From Chlorobiota bacterium (GTDB lineage Bacteria; Bacteroidota; Ignavibacteria; OLB7): a stretch of DNA of 64,000 nucleotides. The stretch spans positions 2,730,501 to 2,794,500 of the forward strand of contig JADJXR010000001.1 of assembly GCA_016710285.1 (NCBI GenBank). Reading direction: 5' to 3'. Positions 54,591-63,334 of this stretch are shown in pieces (positions within the stretch are counted from its first letter, which is position 1; each line of letters starts with the position of its first letter). The notes under the pieces were generated by a model. The model was not told the DNA's origin. It made no database searches and was given only the letters and a program-made list of their open reading frames with translations. Both the position numbers and the translations under genes were made by a program.

Positions 54591-55740
54591 TCACTGTTGG
54601 CGCGCTGCAATCCCCAGCAATTCCCCCGCCGCAGCAATCGCCAGCTTCACGAAGTTGGTGGGTTCGGTGTTAGTGGGTTCGGTGTTAGTGGGTTCGGTGT
54701 TGGTGGGTTCCATCGTGGCGGCCCCCCCCGCAATAATCACTCGCGACGGCACGCCCAGCGGCTCCCAGCCGCCAACCACATCCGCCGGAATCATCGCCAC
54801 AATTGGCCGCCCCATTGCCGAGGTGATGTGGACAATCGCGGTGTCGGGGGTGGCAACCAGCGCGGCGTTCCCGATCCCCGACATCACCGCCCCAAGCGTG
54901 CCAAATGGAAGCGGAGTAACGCCCGCGCCAGCTTCCGTGGCAATGCGGCTTGCGCGGCCATGCTCCTTTGGGCTGGCGATAATCCCCACCGGAAGCCCCA
55001 GCCCCGCCAACCCTTTCGCCAACGCCACATTCTGCTGGTCGCTAAAATTCCGGTCCGCCTTTCCGGTGCTGATATTCAGCAGAATCCATTGCTTCCCCAG
55101 CAGCCCTTTTTCCGCAAGCATCGCGTCGGCAATCGCCACATCGTGCGGCCGGAGCGGGATGGAGTAGGGGAAGTGGGGAAGCTCCATTCCCGCAGCAATG
55201 TTCCTGGTCAGCACGGCAAGGGTGCGTTCGCTAAAATGGAGTTCGCTGGGGATGGGGATGCTGTGGTTGAACAACCGTTCGTGGAGCGGGACCCGCATCC
55301 CAAGCGTCCGCCCGGTGGGGAGGCACAGGCCAAAGCAGGATTGCCGGAAGCGTGGTTCTTCCCAACACCAACTGCAGCCCTGCATCGTAGCGGCGGCGGC
55401 GGCAGCGGAGTATCAGCCCAAGCCGTTGCAGTGGCGACCCTTGCAGCACCTCAACCACGCCAATCCGTGGATCGTTTTGGAAGAACTCGCGGTTGGCGGG
55501 GGCGGCAATCACATCAATCTGGACCGCGGGGTTCAGGTGGCGAAGCGCGTCAATCAATGGCGTGGTGATGATCGCATCCCCCAGGCGGTCGTGGCGCAGC
55601 AGCAGCACGCGGCGCAACTGCTCCGGACGCAGCAACGGCAACCCTTGCTGGCGGCCAAACAGCAGGTTCAGCAGCCAAAATTTCAGGCGGCGAAGAAGCG
55701 ATGGCGAGGTATGGCGGTCCTTGCTCACGCGGGCAGTCAT
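54591..55740 (-). pseudogene. Glycosyltransferase family 9 (heptosyltransferase-like), frameshifted
   Basis: Two overlapping frames together encode one GT-B enzyme of about 380 residues. The N-terminal part starts at the ATG at 55738-55740 and contains VLLLRHDRLGDAIITTPL, the GT9 signature. The C-terminal part carries HFPYSIPLRP, LLNISTGKADRNFS and TPDTAIVHITSAMGRP, the nucleotide-sugar binding end. The frames join if one base is removed from the aaa at 55332-55334 (TTT on the coding strand). GT9 enzymes transfer heptose or other sugars to lipopolysaccharide core. Near the C-terminus there is a tandem EPTNT repeat. Convergent with the DUF499 gene (33-bp gap). Confidence 0.8.
54655..54711 (-). 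repeat. 15-bp tandem repeat encoding EPTNT units
   Basis: Four copies (last one partial) of a 15-bp unit, on the plus strand ttggtgggttcggtg or ttagtgggttcggtg. On the coding strand it gives TNTEP-type pentapeptides near the C-terminus of the GT9 protein. In-frame copy-number change would not break the gene. Confidence 0.9.
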
Positions 55741-55930
55741 GGCAGGCAATAATGGCAGATCATGATGTTGAAGAAGAGCAAAGTTACACCAGCCGATTGC
55801 CAGCACGCCCCCTTTGGGCTATCTTGCCAACGCTCTCTTACATCCAATCTGCCCAACGGGGCTGCCGCTTTGGGTGCTGGATGCTTTGTTCCCTCTGCAC
55901 GTTCCAACTTCTCAAACAGCAAAATTCCCA

Positions 55931-56614
55931 ATGGCTGATATTTCACTGACGTTTCTGGGGCATTCTGCCATTCAGATTCGCACCGGCACGTTTGAAATTC
56001 TGATAGACCCATTCCTCACCGGAAACCCTTCGGCATCGGTCGTGGCTGGCGGGGTGAATCCCACGCATATCATTCTAACCCACGGGCATGGCGACCATCT
56101 GGGCGATGCCGAAGCGATTGCGCAACGAACCGGGGCGCTGGTGATTGCTCCGTTTGAGGTTGTCACCTACTTGGAGGAGCGCGGGGGGAAAGGGTGGGCG
56201 ATGTCAACCGGCGGCGCGCACGATTTTGAGTTCGGCAGGGTGAAGTTCACGATTGCCCACCACGGATCGGGCGGGCCGGGGGGATACAGCATGGGGGCGG
56301 CCTGCGGGGTGCTGGTGACGATTGCGGGAAAAACAATCTACCACGCCGGCGACACCGCGCTGTTTTACGACATGAAGTTGATTGGCGAACGCCACCCGAT
56401 TGACGTTGCGTTGCTTCCGATTGGGGACAATTTCACGATGGGGATTGAGGATGCCGCCTATGCCGTGGGGCTGCTGAATCCAAAGCTGACGATCCCCATT
56501 CATTACAACACCTTCCCCGCAATCACGGTGGACGCGAACGAGTTCCGCCGGCTGGTGCAGTCCGCCGGCCACGAAGCATTGATCCTGGACCCTGGCCAAT
56601 CGCACACGTTGTGA
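55931..56614 (+). CDS. UPF0173 metal-dependent hydrolase (MBL fold)
   Basis: 227 residues from the ATG at 55931. The metallo-beta-lactamase fold is shown by LTFLGHSAIQI at the start, FLIDPFLTGN-like spacing, the zinc motif THGHGDHLGDAE, then IYHAGDTALF and IPIHYNTFP. This is the UPF0173/UlaG-like group of uncharacterised hydrolases. Cytosolic. 52 bp before the Nudix gene, same strand. Confidence 0.9.
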   Translation: MADISLTFLGHSAIQIRTGTFEILIDPFLTGNPSASVVAGGVNPTHIILTHGHGDHLGDAEAIAQRTGALVIAPFEVVTYLEERGGKGWAMSTGGAHDFEFGRVKFTIAHHGSGGPGGYSMGAACGVLVTIAGKTIYHAGDTALFYDMKLIGERHPIDVALLPIGDNFTMGIEDAAYAVGLLNPKLTIPIHYNTFPAITVDANEFRRLVQSAGHEALILDPGQSHTL

Positions 56615-56666
56615 AGCGGCAAGGTTGGGGGGCATCGGAAATTTTTTATTGGAGCTAATCTGAATC

Positions 56667-57263
56667 ATGGATCCATCAACCAGCGGTGGTTTGCAGCGGT
56701 GGGAGACGTTGCAGAGCGAGTCGGTTCTCCATTCGCCAGTGTTCGACATCCGTAAAGTTCGCCGCCGCAGCCGCGACACCGGGAACGAGGGGGATTTCTA
56801 CCAGATTGGCACCCGCGATTGGGTGAACGTGGTGGCAATCACCCCCAGCAACCGTGTGGTTCTGGTCCGCCAGTACCGGCATGGCTCCGATGAGATCACC
56901 CTGGAAATCCCCGGCGGAATCATTGACGACGGCGAAACGCCGGAGCACGCTGCCCGGCGCGAGTTGCTGGAGGAATCGGGTTACGATTGCGCCGAAACGG
57001 CAATCATCGGGCGGGTGCGGTCCAACCCCGCGTTGTTCGACAACTGGACCTGGACGGTGCTGGCAACCGGGCTGACCGCTGGCCAAACCAGCTTTGATGA
57101 GCATGAGGAAATTGAGCTTGTGGAGGCCCCAATCGGCCAGATTCCGGAACTGATCCGCAGCGGGGCGATTACCCACGCGCTGGTGGTTGCGGCGTTCCAC
57201 TGGTATCACCTGCGCCAATCCCAAGCCAGCAACGTGGCCGATTCCGGAGCTTGCACAGATTAA
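56667..57263 (+). CDS. Nudix hydrolase, ADP-ribose pyrophosphatase-like
   Basis: 198 residues. The full Nudix box is present (GGIIDDGETPEHAARRELLE then ESGYD), matching Gx5Ex7REUxEExGU. The N-terminal beta region (NVVAITPSNRVVLVRQYRHG) is typical of ADP-ribose pyrophosphatases (NudF/NUDT5-like), which cleave ADP-ribose to AMP and ribose-5-phosphate. A ggag lies 12 bp upstream of the ATG. Confidence 0.9.
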   Translation: MDPSTSGGLQRWETLQSESVLHSPVFDIRKVRRRSRDTGNEGDFYQIGTRDWVNVVAITPSNRVVLVRQYRHGSDEITLEIPGGIIDDGETPEHAARRELLEESGYDCAETAIIGRVRSNPALFDNWTWTVLATGLTAGQTSFDEHEEIELVEAPIGQIPELIRSGAITHALVVAAFHWYHLRQSQASNVADSGACTD

Positions 57264-57481
57264 CCAGAACAAGCCTGTGGCCATATCCCCAGCGAACCGT
57301 ATTTTCGCCGAAGTTGGAATGGGCGAACAGGGTTCGCCAAACCGCACCGATGGGGAAGCCACCGCGAACCTTGTGTTCTTGCCGATGACCAACCGCACGG
57401 GCTGATGGCGCAGCCTTGTTGCCAGAGCCAGCAACATCTTCCAGCATATTCTCCGTTCGTTAGCTTTTTACCAGCATCAAC

Positions 57482-58582
57482 ATGGGCAAAGTAATCGCCG
57501 TAGCAAATCAGAAAGGTGGAGTCGGGAAGACGACGACCGCAGTAAATCTTGCGGCCTCGCTTGCTGCTGCCGAGCAACCAACGCTGCTGATTGATACGGA
57601 CCCGCAAGCCAACGCCACCAGCGGATTGGGGATCAATCCGCAAAAGCTGACGAAGACGATCTACGAGGTGATGGTGGACGGCATTGCCCCGGCAGATGCC
57701 ACCATGAAAACGGATTTGGCATATCTGGAGATGATCCCTTCCCACATCAATCTTGTTGGGGCCGAGATTGAGATGATTGAGGTGATCCACCGCGAAAAAG
57801 TGCTGCTGAAAGCGTTGGAGGCGGTGCGGCGCAAATACACCTACGTGGTGATTGATTGCCCCCCCTCGCTTGGCCTTCTAACCCTGAACGCCCTTACCGC
57901 TGCCGACTCGGTGATGATCCCCGTGCAATGCGAATACTACGCGCTTGAGGGGTTGGGGCAGTTGCTGAACACCATCTCCATCGTGAAAAAACATCTGAAC
58001 CAATCGCTGGATATCGAAGGGGTGCTGCTGACGATGTACGACAGCCGCCTGCGCCTGTCGAACCAGGTTGCCAGCGAGGTTCGGCGGTATTTTGGCGACA
58101 AAGTTTTCCAGACGATCATCACCCGAAACGTGCGGTTAAGCGAGGCGCCCAGCCACGGCAAGCCGGTGCTGCTGTACGACGCGCTTTCCATCGGGACCAA
58201 AAACTACATGGACCTTGCCACCGAGATGCTCCGGCGCGACGGAATCATCACCGAGCCGCCGGCGGTGGATGTGGCCTCGGCCATTATCTCGCCCCCCTCG
58301 GGTGCGCCTTCATCGCCGCCCCAACCAGCCGCCCCCCCCGACCTGGCACAGCCAACGGAAAACGGCACGGTGGAGGGCCAGGCCAAGCCGCCAGCCGCGG
58401 CGGATGCGACCCCACCCCAGAAAGATTCTCCATTGCCACCGTCACAAGCCACGCCCCCCGATGCGGCACAGAAAGGGGGCACGGAAAACGGCATTGCGGG
58501 CAACCAGGAACCCGAGCAATCGGCAAAACCTGCAGAGCAACAACAAAAAAAACGCGACAACTCCTCGGATAAAACAACGTGA
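57482..58582 (+). CDS. parA: Chromosome-partitioning ATPase ParA (Soj) with long low-complexity C-terminal tail
   Basis: 366 residues. The deviant Walker A NQKGGVGKTTTAVNLA is at residues 9-24, followed by LLIDTDPQANATSG and VIDCPPSLGLLTLNAL. The core ends near residue 258, the usual size of chromosomal ParA. The last 108 residues are a Pro/Ala/Gln/Lys-rich disordered tail (ending in QQQKKRDNSSDKTT), which is unusual. Expected role: ATP-dependent DNA binding and ParB-driven segregation of the origin region. Followed at once by parB (overlap region of start codons, ATG of parB 14 bp after the stop). Confidence 0.93.
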   Translation: MGKVIAVANQKGGVGKTTTAVNLAASLAAAEQPTLLIDTDPQANATSGLGINPQKLTKTIYEVMVDGIAPADATMKTDLAYLEMIPSHINLVGAEIEMIEVIHREKVLLKALEAVRRKYTYVVIDCPPSLGLLTLNALTAADSVMIPVQCEYYALEGLGQLLNTISIVKKHLNQSLDIEGVLLTMYDSRLRLSNQVASEVRRYFGDKVFQTIITRNVRLSEAPSHGKPVLLYDALSIGTKNYMDLATEMLRRDGIITEPPAVDVASAIISPPSGAPSSPPQPAAPPDLAQPTENGTVEGQAKPPAAADATPPQKDSPLPPSQATPPDAAQKGGTENGIAGNQEPEQSAKPAEQQQKKRDNSSDKTT

Positions 58583-58596
58583 CTGGAACCGGAACA

Positions 58597-59559
58597 ATGG
58601 CCAAGAACAAAGGTGTGCTAGGGCGCGGACTTGGAGCGCTACTCTCGGGAACCGCTTCGGCAGCCGAAGCGGCCGATCTGCGCGAGCATCTTCCCAACGA
58701 CGATGGCCGGTCGGTGGGGACGATCTGCAAAATTGACATCGCAAAGGTTAGCCCAAACCCATTTCAGCCCCGCGTTGATTTCAACCCGCAGGCGTTGGAG
58801 GAGCTGAAGAACTCAATCTTGGAGCATGGGGTGATCCAGCCGATCACCGTGCGGCGGGTTGGCGAGCGGTTCGAGCTGATCTCCGGCGAGCGGCGCGTGC
58901 GTGCCTCGATTGATGCTGGGCTGACCGAGGTCCCCGCCTACATCCTTGATGTAAACAGCGACCGCGGGATGCTGGAAATCGCGCTGATTGAAAACGTCCA
59001 GCGCGAAAACCTGAACCCGATTGAAATCGCGCTTGGCTACCAGCGGCTGATAAAAGAGTGCAGCCTGACGCAGGAGGAGGTGGCCGATAAAGTCGGGAAG
59101 GACCGCTCCACCGTCACGAATATGCTTCGGTTGCTTCGGCTTCCGCAGCAGGTTCAGGAGTCGTTGCGGGATGGCGAGATCACGATGGGCCACGCCCGGG
59201 CATTGCTGACGGTTCAAGATGTGGAAGGGCAGATAGAAGTCTGGAAGCAGGTGCGGGACGAAGGGTTGTCGGTGCGGAAAACGGAGGCAATCGTCAAGCA
59301 GGTGGCGCAATCGGGGGCCGCGCGGAAGGAGAAGAAGCCGGCGGCATCCAACGGCATTGCCAGCCCCAGCCCAACCCGCACCGAGCTTGATTTAACCCTG
59401 ACAGAAATTTCCGCGCGGCTTCGCCAGGTGTTCGGCACGCAAGTGAAAGTGAAATCGAATGCCGCCGGCGACGGCAACATCACCATTGATTTCTACAGCA
59501 GCGAAGATTTAGAGCGATTGCTAGAGCTGTTCGCACTGATTGAGCGGCATGGGCGGTGA
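58597..59559 (+). CDS. parB: ParB/Spo0J chromosome-partitioning CTPase and parS-binding protein
   Basis: 320 residues from the ATG at 58597, which opens the conserved GRGLGALLSG segment (ParA-interacting N-terminus). The ParB/Srx domain has NPFQPR, GVIQPITVRR, SGERRVRAS and ALIENVQRENLNPIE, which form the CTP-binding site. The helix-turn-helix is at about 140-165 (LTQEEVADKVGKDRSTVTNM). The C-terminal dimerisation domain includes IDFYSSEDLERLLEL. A GTG 18 bp upstream is possible. I saw no clear parS (tgttTCACGTGaaaca type) in the window. Confidence 0.93.
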   Translation: MAKNKGVLGRGLGALLSGTASAAEAADLREHLPNDDGRSVGTICKIDIAKVSPNPFQPRVDFNPQALEELKNSILEHGVIQPITVRRVGERFELISGERRVRASIDAGLTEVPAYILDVNSDRGMLEIALIENVQRENLNPIEIALGYQRLIKECSLTQEEVADKVGKDRSTVTNMLRLLRLPQQVQESLRDGEITMGHARALLTVQDVEGQIEVWKQVRDEGLSVRKTEAIVKQVAQSGAARKEKKPAASNGIASPSPTRTELDLTLTEISARLRQVFGTQVKVKSNAAGDGNITIDFYSSEDLERLLELFALIERHGR

Positions 59560-59609
59560 GTGGGGGGGGCTAAATCGTTTATCCGATTTTTAAATGTGAT
59601 GGCTCAGCA

Positions 59610-60521
59610 ATGAAGGTGATATCAAATAGTGGAGTCCAAAAGCGGCTTTTTTGGATTGAAGAAATCCGAAAATTAAGCGGAAAGTTTAGCGATGATTACG
59701 AGCGTTTAGCCGAGGAGCTGGCAGCAGAAATCGCTAATGATGGCATTGCTTCATTAATTGACCATCTAAGGCTGTGTGGCAATATCCCTGAATCGTATAA
59801 TCGCGATTCAAGTGAGGAGAAGCTCTATTCAAAATACACAGATTGCTTGCTTTCCTTAAGTTTTAACGCAATAGGTTTGAAGAGCATTGTCCTTAGCGAG
59901 CGATCAGACGCTGCAGATGTTGAGGTGTTCGCTACAGACTACAGCTTTGTGGCGGATGCTAAATCTTTCCGTTTGAGCCGGACGGCGAAAAACCAGAAGG
60001 ATTTCAAGATACAGGCAATGGATACTTGGAAGCGAGGGAAACCTAACGCAGTGGTGGTCTGCCCAATTTATCAGCTTCCAAAAACTTCAAGCCAGATTTA
60101 CCAAAGCGCGACAAGTCGCAATGTCTGCATCCTAACCTATTCGCACATCTCCTTAATCGTTGCATACTCCAAAATTGATGGGAAAGAAAAGGCCCAAAAG
60201 TTATTGCATGAAATTTTCAAGACTGTCCCACAGCTTCCGCTTTCAAAAAACGCCACTGATTATTGGATGGGAATAAACAGAACCATGCTGGAATTTTCCG
60301 AATCCATCCAAAGTTTATGGCAGAAAGAAAAGCAGGCTTCGTTGGAGGCCGTTAGCATTGCTAAGGAGGCCGACCTGTTCTTTTTGGCGCAGCAACGCGA
60401 GAGCATAATGCGCATGAGCCATGAGGAGGCTTTAATGCAATTGATAAAAATTCATAAAATAGACAGCAAGATTAAAACGATCCAAGCCATTGCTGATAAT
60501 GGTTTGTTTGCCATGCAATGA
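59610..60521 (+). CDS. HindIII-family type II restriction endonuclease
   Basis: 303 residues. The region FVADAKSFRLSRTAKNQKDF (114-133) is nearly the same as the active-site region I recall from R.HindIII, with the PD-(D/E)xK residues D103 and D116-x-K118. The rest aligns in order by memory (EKLYSKYTD near 70, YTHISLIVAY-like strand, EEALMQLIKIHKIDSKI near the end). Length agrees (HindIII is 300 residues). It therefore probably cuts A^AGCTT; the specificity is an inference. The gene is AT-rich against its surroundings and is followed 4 bp later by its methyltransferase, so the pair is likely acquired. Confidence 0.88.
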   Translation: MKVISNSGVQKRLFWIEEIRKLSGKFSDDYERLAEELAAEIANDGIASLIDHLRLCGNIPESYNRDSSEEKLYSKYTDCLLSLSFNAIGLKSIVLSERSDAADVEVFATDYSFVADAKSFRLSRTAKNQKDFKIQAMDTWKRGKPNAVVVCPIYQLPKTSSQIYQSATSRNVCILTYSHISLIVAYSKIDGKEKAQKLLHEIFKTVPQLPLSKNATDYWMGINRTMLEFSESIQSLWQKEKQASLEAVSIAKEADLFFLAQQRESIMRMSHEEALMQLIKIHKIDSKIKTIQAIADNGLFAMQ

Positions 60522-60525
60522 AGCA

Positions 60526-61371
60526 ATGAAAAATATTTTCAATTCAATCATAAAAGGAAATTGTGTTGAAGTAATGAAAGGCTTCGACAGCGAAATCATT
60601 GACGCAACAATCACATCGCCACCGTACGATGATTTAAGAAATTATAAAGGCTACGTGTTCCCTTTTGAAGACATTGCGAAGGAGTTATTTAGAATAACTA
60701 AGCAAGGTGGAGTAGTCGTCTGGGTGGTGGCCGATGCTACGATTGAAGCAACAGAAACCGGGACAAGTTTTAAGCAAGCTCTATTTTTTAAAGAAATAGG
60801 ATTCAATCTCCATGACACAATGATCTTTAAAAAAAAGAACCCAATTCCCCAGATTTACCGTAAACGCTACAACAATGAGTTTGAATATATGTTTGTGTTT
60901 AGCAAAGGGATTGTGAAAACGCACAATCCAATTATGGTGGATTGTATGCACGCAGGATTGGAGCTAAACGGAACGACGTATAAAAATTATTCTAAAAATG
61001 AGCAGATCAGAGAAAAATTTGCTAATCCAGTAAAGGATAAAAAAATCAAGGGCAATATCTGGGAATATGTGGTTGGAAAAAAACAAGAAGACCAGGAAGC
61101 AAAAGGGCATCCGGCTCCCTTCCCTTGTGAATTAGTAAGAGACCATGTGGCTTCATGGACGAACCCTGGTGATGTTGTTTTGGATCCAATGTGTGGCAGC
61201 GGAACAACCCCACGGGTGGCCGCCGAAATGGGAAGAAGCTATATCGGCATTGATATTAGCCAAGAGTATTGCGAATTAGCAAGCAGGCGTGTGAAACTGA
61301 TAGAAGCTCAACCAACATTATTTGTGGTTGATGAGAAAAAATCCAACGCAAAGCAGCAGGCTTTTCACTAA
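60526..61371 (+). CDS. Beta-class N6-adenine DNA methyltransferase, partner of the HindIII-like enzyme
   Basis: 281 residues from the ATG at 60526 (GAAGCA spacer after the endonuclease stop). Motif IV TSPPYDDLRNY comes first (residues 30-40). Motif I, DPMCGSGTTPRVAAEMGR, is near the C-terminus (about 226-245), followed by YIGIDIS. This order defines the beta class. Expected to methylate adenine in the site cut by the upstream endonuclease, protecting the host. Low GC like its partner. Ends 8 bp before the next, GC-rich gene. Confidence 0.92.
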   Translation: MKNIFNSIIKGNCVEVMKGFDSEIIDATITSPPYDDLRNYKGYVFPFEDIAKELFRITKQGGVVVWVVADATIEATETGTSFKQALFFKEIGFNLHDTMIFKKKNPIPQIYRKRYNNEFEYMFVFSKGIVKTHNPIMVDCMHAGLELNGTTYKNYSKNEQIREKFANPVKDKKIKGNIWEYVVGKKQEDQEAKGHPAPFPCELVRDHVASWTNPGDVVLDPMCGSGTTPRVAAEMGRSYIGIDISQEYCELASRRVKLIEAQPTLFVVDEKKSNAKQQAFH

Positions 61372-61379
61372 CAAACCTC

Positions 61380-61976
61380 ATGGACTCCACAACTCTTCTC
61401 AGCATTATTTTTCTTGTGGCCGGCGCGGTGTTGTTTGGCGTTGCGTATGCGGCATGGCAGCGCGCGCGTGCCAGCGCGGACGCTGCCGAAGTTGCGCGAA
61501 CTTCCGGCGGGCGCGTCCTGCTGAATATCGAGCCAACCACAATCCTGACCCACGAAGAACCTTCCGACGTTCGGATGAAAAAGCTGGCGAACATCTGTGC
61601 CTCGGTTGGGCGGCGCAGTTTTGGCGAGGACCTGGATTACTCCGTTAGCAGCATCGGACGGGTGGACAGGATGATCCGGCGGGGATGGGGGAAGCAAGGA
61701 AGCCAGCCGCCATCGGACGATGCGGTGACGGTAATCGGCGCGTACGTTGGCGAAGTTCTGGCCCGCAACAGCCGCGGGCGTTGGGTTAGCGACCTGACCT
61801 ATCTGGACCCCGCCACGCTCCTGTTCGTTCCCCGGAATGTTGCGCCGGAGGAGGATGTTATCCGCGTCAGCCCGTTTATGATGATCCGCCAGAAGATCGC
61901 CAACATGAACGGCTACGACCTTGCTGCGGCCTTCACCGCCACCGAGCAAAAACTGAAAGAGTTGAACGCTGCATGA
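61380..61976 (+). CDS. Hypothetical membrane-anchored protein
   Basis: 198 residues. One N-terminal transmembrane helix (LLSIIFLVAGAVLFGVAYAA). The soluble remainder contains KLANICASVGRRSFGEDLDY and ends in a charged helix (KLKELNAA). No known motif recognised. It overlaps the next gene by 4 bp (ATGA), so the two are translationally coupled. GC content is back to the window's norm, so I do not assign it to the restriction-modification unit despite the 8-bp spacing. Confidence 0.7.
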   Translation: MDSTTLLSIIFLVAGAVLFGVAYAAWQRARASADAAEVARTSGGRVLLNIEPTTILTHEEPSDVRMKKLANICASVGRRSFGEDLDYSVSSIGRVDRMIRRGWGKQGSQPPSDDAVTVIGAYVGEVLARNSRGRWVSDLTYLDPATLLFVPRNVAPEEDVIRVSPFMMIRQKIANMNGYDLAAAFTATEQKLKELNAA

Positions 61977-62386
61977 TCCGCCACAGCACCAACATCCGTG
62001 TCCGCTACCGCGATACCGATCAAATGGGGGTGGTGTATCATGGGGTCTATCTGGAATTTTTCGAGACGGGAAGGACCGAACTGCTGCGAAACTGCGGCAT
62101 GGCCTACTCCAACATCGAGCGTGGCGGGCTGCTGCTGCCGGTGCTGGAAGCAAGCCTGCAAATCCACCGCCCTGCCCGCTACGACGAACTTATCACGGTC
62201 ACTGCCGCGATGAAGGAGCCGGTTGGAGTTCGCTTGCTGATTGAGTACCAGATCCACCGCGAGGACCTGCTGCTGGTGGCCGGCACAACCACCCACGTCT
62301 TCACCACCGCCGACGGCATGAAGCCAGTCCGCCCGCCGGCGGGGTTTTTGGAGGTGCTGCGCCAAGCCGATGGCGTTTCTTCGTGA
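61973..62386 (+). CDS. YbgC/4HBT-family acyl-CoA thioesterase
   Basis: 137 residues, hotdog fold. The signature VRYRDTDQMGVVYHGVYLEFFETGRTE contains the catalytic Asp/His region (DxDxxGVVYHxxY) of 4-hydroxybenzoyl-CoA thioesterases and YbgC. Hydrolyses acyl-CoA thioesters in the cytosol; substrate not determinable. Start overlaps the stop of the upstream gene. Confidence 0.9.
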   Translation: MIRHSTNIRVRYRDTDQMGVVYHGVYLEFFETGRTELLRNCGMAYSNIERGGLLLPVLEASLQIHRPARYDELITVTAAMKEPVGVRLLIEYQIHREDLLLVAGTTTHVFTTADGMKPVRPPAGFLEVLRQADGVSS

Positions 62387-62406
62387 TCCCTTATTAACGA
62401 TTTCCC

Positions 62407-63282
62407 ATGGATCATCCATCCCCCTTCCTCACCCTTCTTGGCGTTGCTCAAGATGGTGGCGTTCCGCAGGCGGGGGCGCATTGGCATCCGGCTTGGGGGG
62501 ACCGCCAGCTACGCCGCCACGCCGCTTGCCTGGGAATTACTGACCCCGCCACCAATCAGCGGTGGATGATTGAGTGCACCCCCGATTTCCGCGAACAACT
62601 CCATCACCTTTGCACGCTTTCCCCGCCCGATTCTTCGCCGCTACTTTCCGGTATCGCCATTTCCCACGCACACGTTGGCCATTACGCAGGGCTGATTCAC
62701 TTGGGCCGCGAGGCAATGGGCGCACGCGGGCTGCCGCTGATGGTGATGCCACGAATGGCGGAATTTCTGGAACAAAATGCCCCGTGGGAGATGCTCATTC
62801 GGGAGGGAAGCGTGAGGATTGTGATGATGGAGCCAAACCGCGCAACGCCGTTGGGCCAGCGGGTACGCATCACCCCGATCTTGGTCCCGCATCGGGATGA
62901 GTATTCGGAGACGGTTGGGTTTGTGGTGGCTGGTCCCGAGCGGAGCGTGCTTTTCTTGCCAGACATTGACCGGTGGGAACTGCTGGACCGCTGGGGAACC
63001 ACGATTGAAGAGATCATCGCCGCGGTGGATGTGGCATTCCTTGATGCCACCTTCTTTGACCGAGCCGAGCTTCCGGGCCGCGACATGACGTTGATCCCAC
63101 ACCCGACCATCGCCGAAAGTATGGAGCGTTTTGCGGGATTGCCAGCAACCGAGCGGAGAAAAATCCGGTTCATCCATCTGAACCACACGAACCCCGCGCT
63201 GGACCCCAACAGCGCGGCGCGCCGAAGAATTGAAGAAGCAGGGTTCGGCGTTGCGGAAGAAGGGGAGAGGGTGAGTATCTAA
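62407..63282 (+). CDS. MBL-fold hydrolase, PqqB-like
   Basis: 291 residues. The N-terminus LTLLGVAQDGGVPQAG and C-C-less zinc motif region SHAHVGHYAGLIHLGREAMG resemble coenzyme PQQ synthesis protein B and its many non-PQQ relatives. LFLPDIDRW and HLNHTNP complete the family pattern. No other pqq genes are present, so a PQQ role is not supported. Same strand as the thioesterase gene, 20 bp gap. Confidence 0.85.
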   Translation: MDHPSPFLTLLGVAQDGGVPQAGAHWHPAWGDRQLRRHAACLGITDPATNQRWMIECTPDFREQLHHLCTLSPPDSSPLLSGIAISHAHVGHYAGLIHLGREAMGARGLPLMVMPRMAEFLEQNAPWEMLIREGSVRIVMMEPNRATPLGQRVRITPILVPHRDEYSETVGFVVAGPERSVLFLPDIDRWELLDRWGTTIEEIIAAVDVAFLDATFFDRAELPGRDMTLIPHPTIAESMERFAGLPATERRKIRFIHLNHTNPALDPNSAARRRIEEAGFGVAEEGERVSI

Positions 63283-63334
63283 ACTTGCGTTCTTGCGGTT
63301 CGCCACGTTCGGTCCGTGCGCCCGCGGCGTGAGT

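Noticed and set aside
62407..63282. True PqqB in a PQQ cofactor operon
   Set aside because: Sequence is PqqB-like but pqqA, pqqC, pqqD and pqqE are absent from the neighbourhood.
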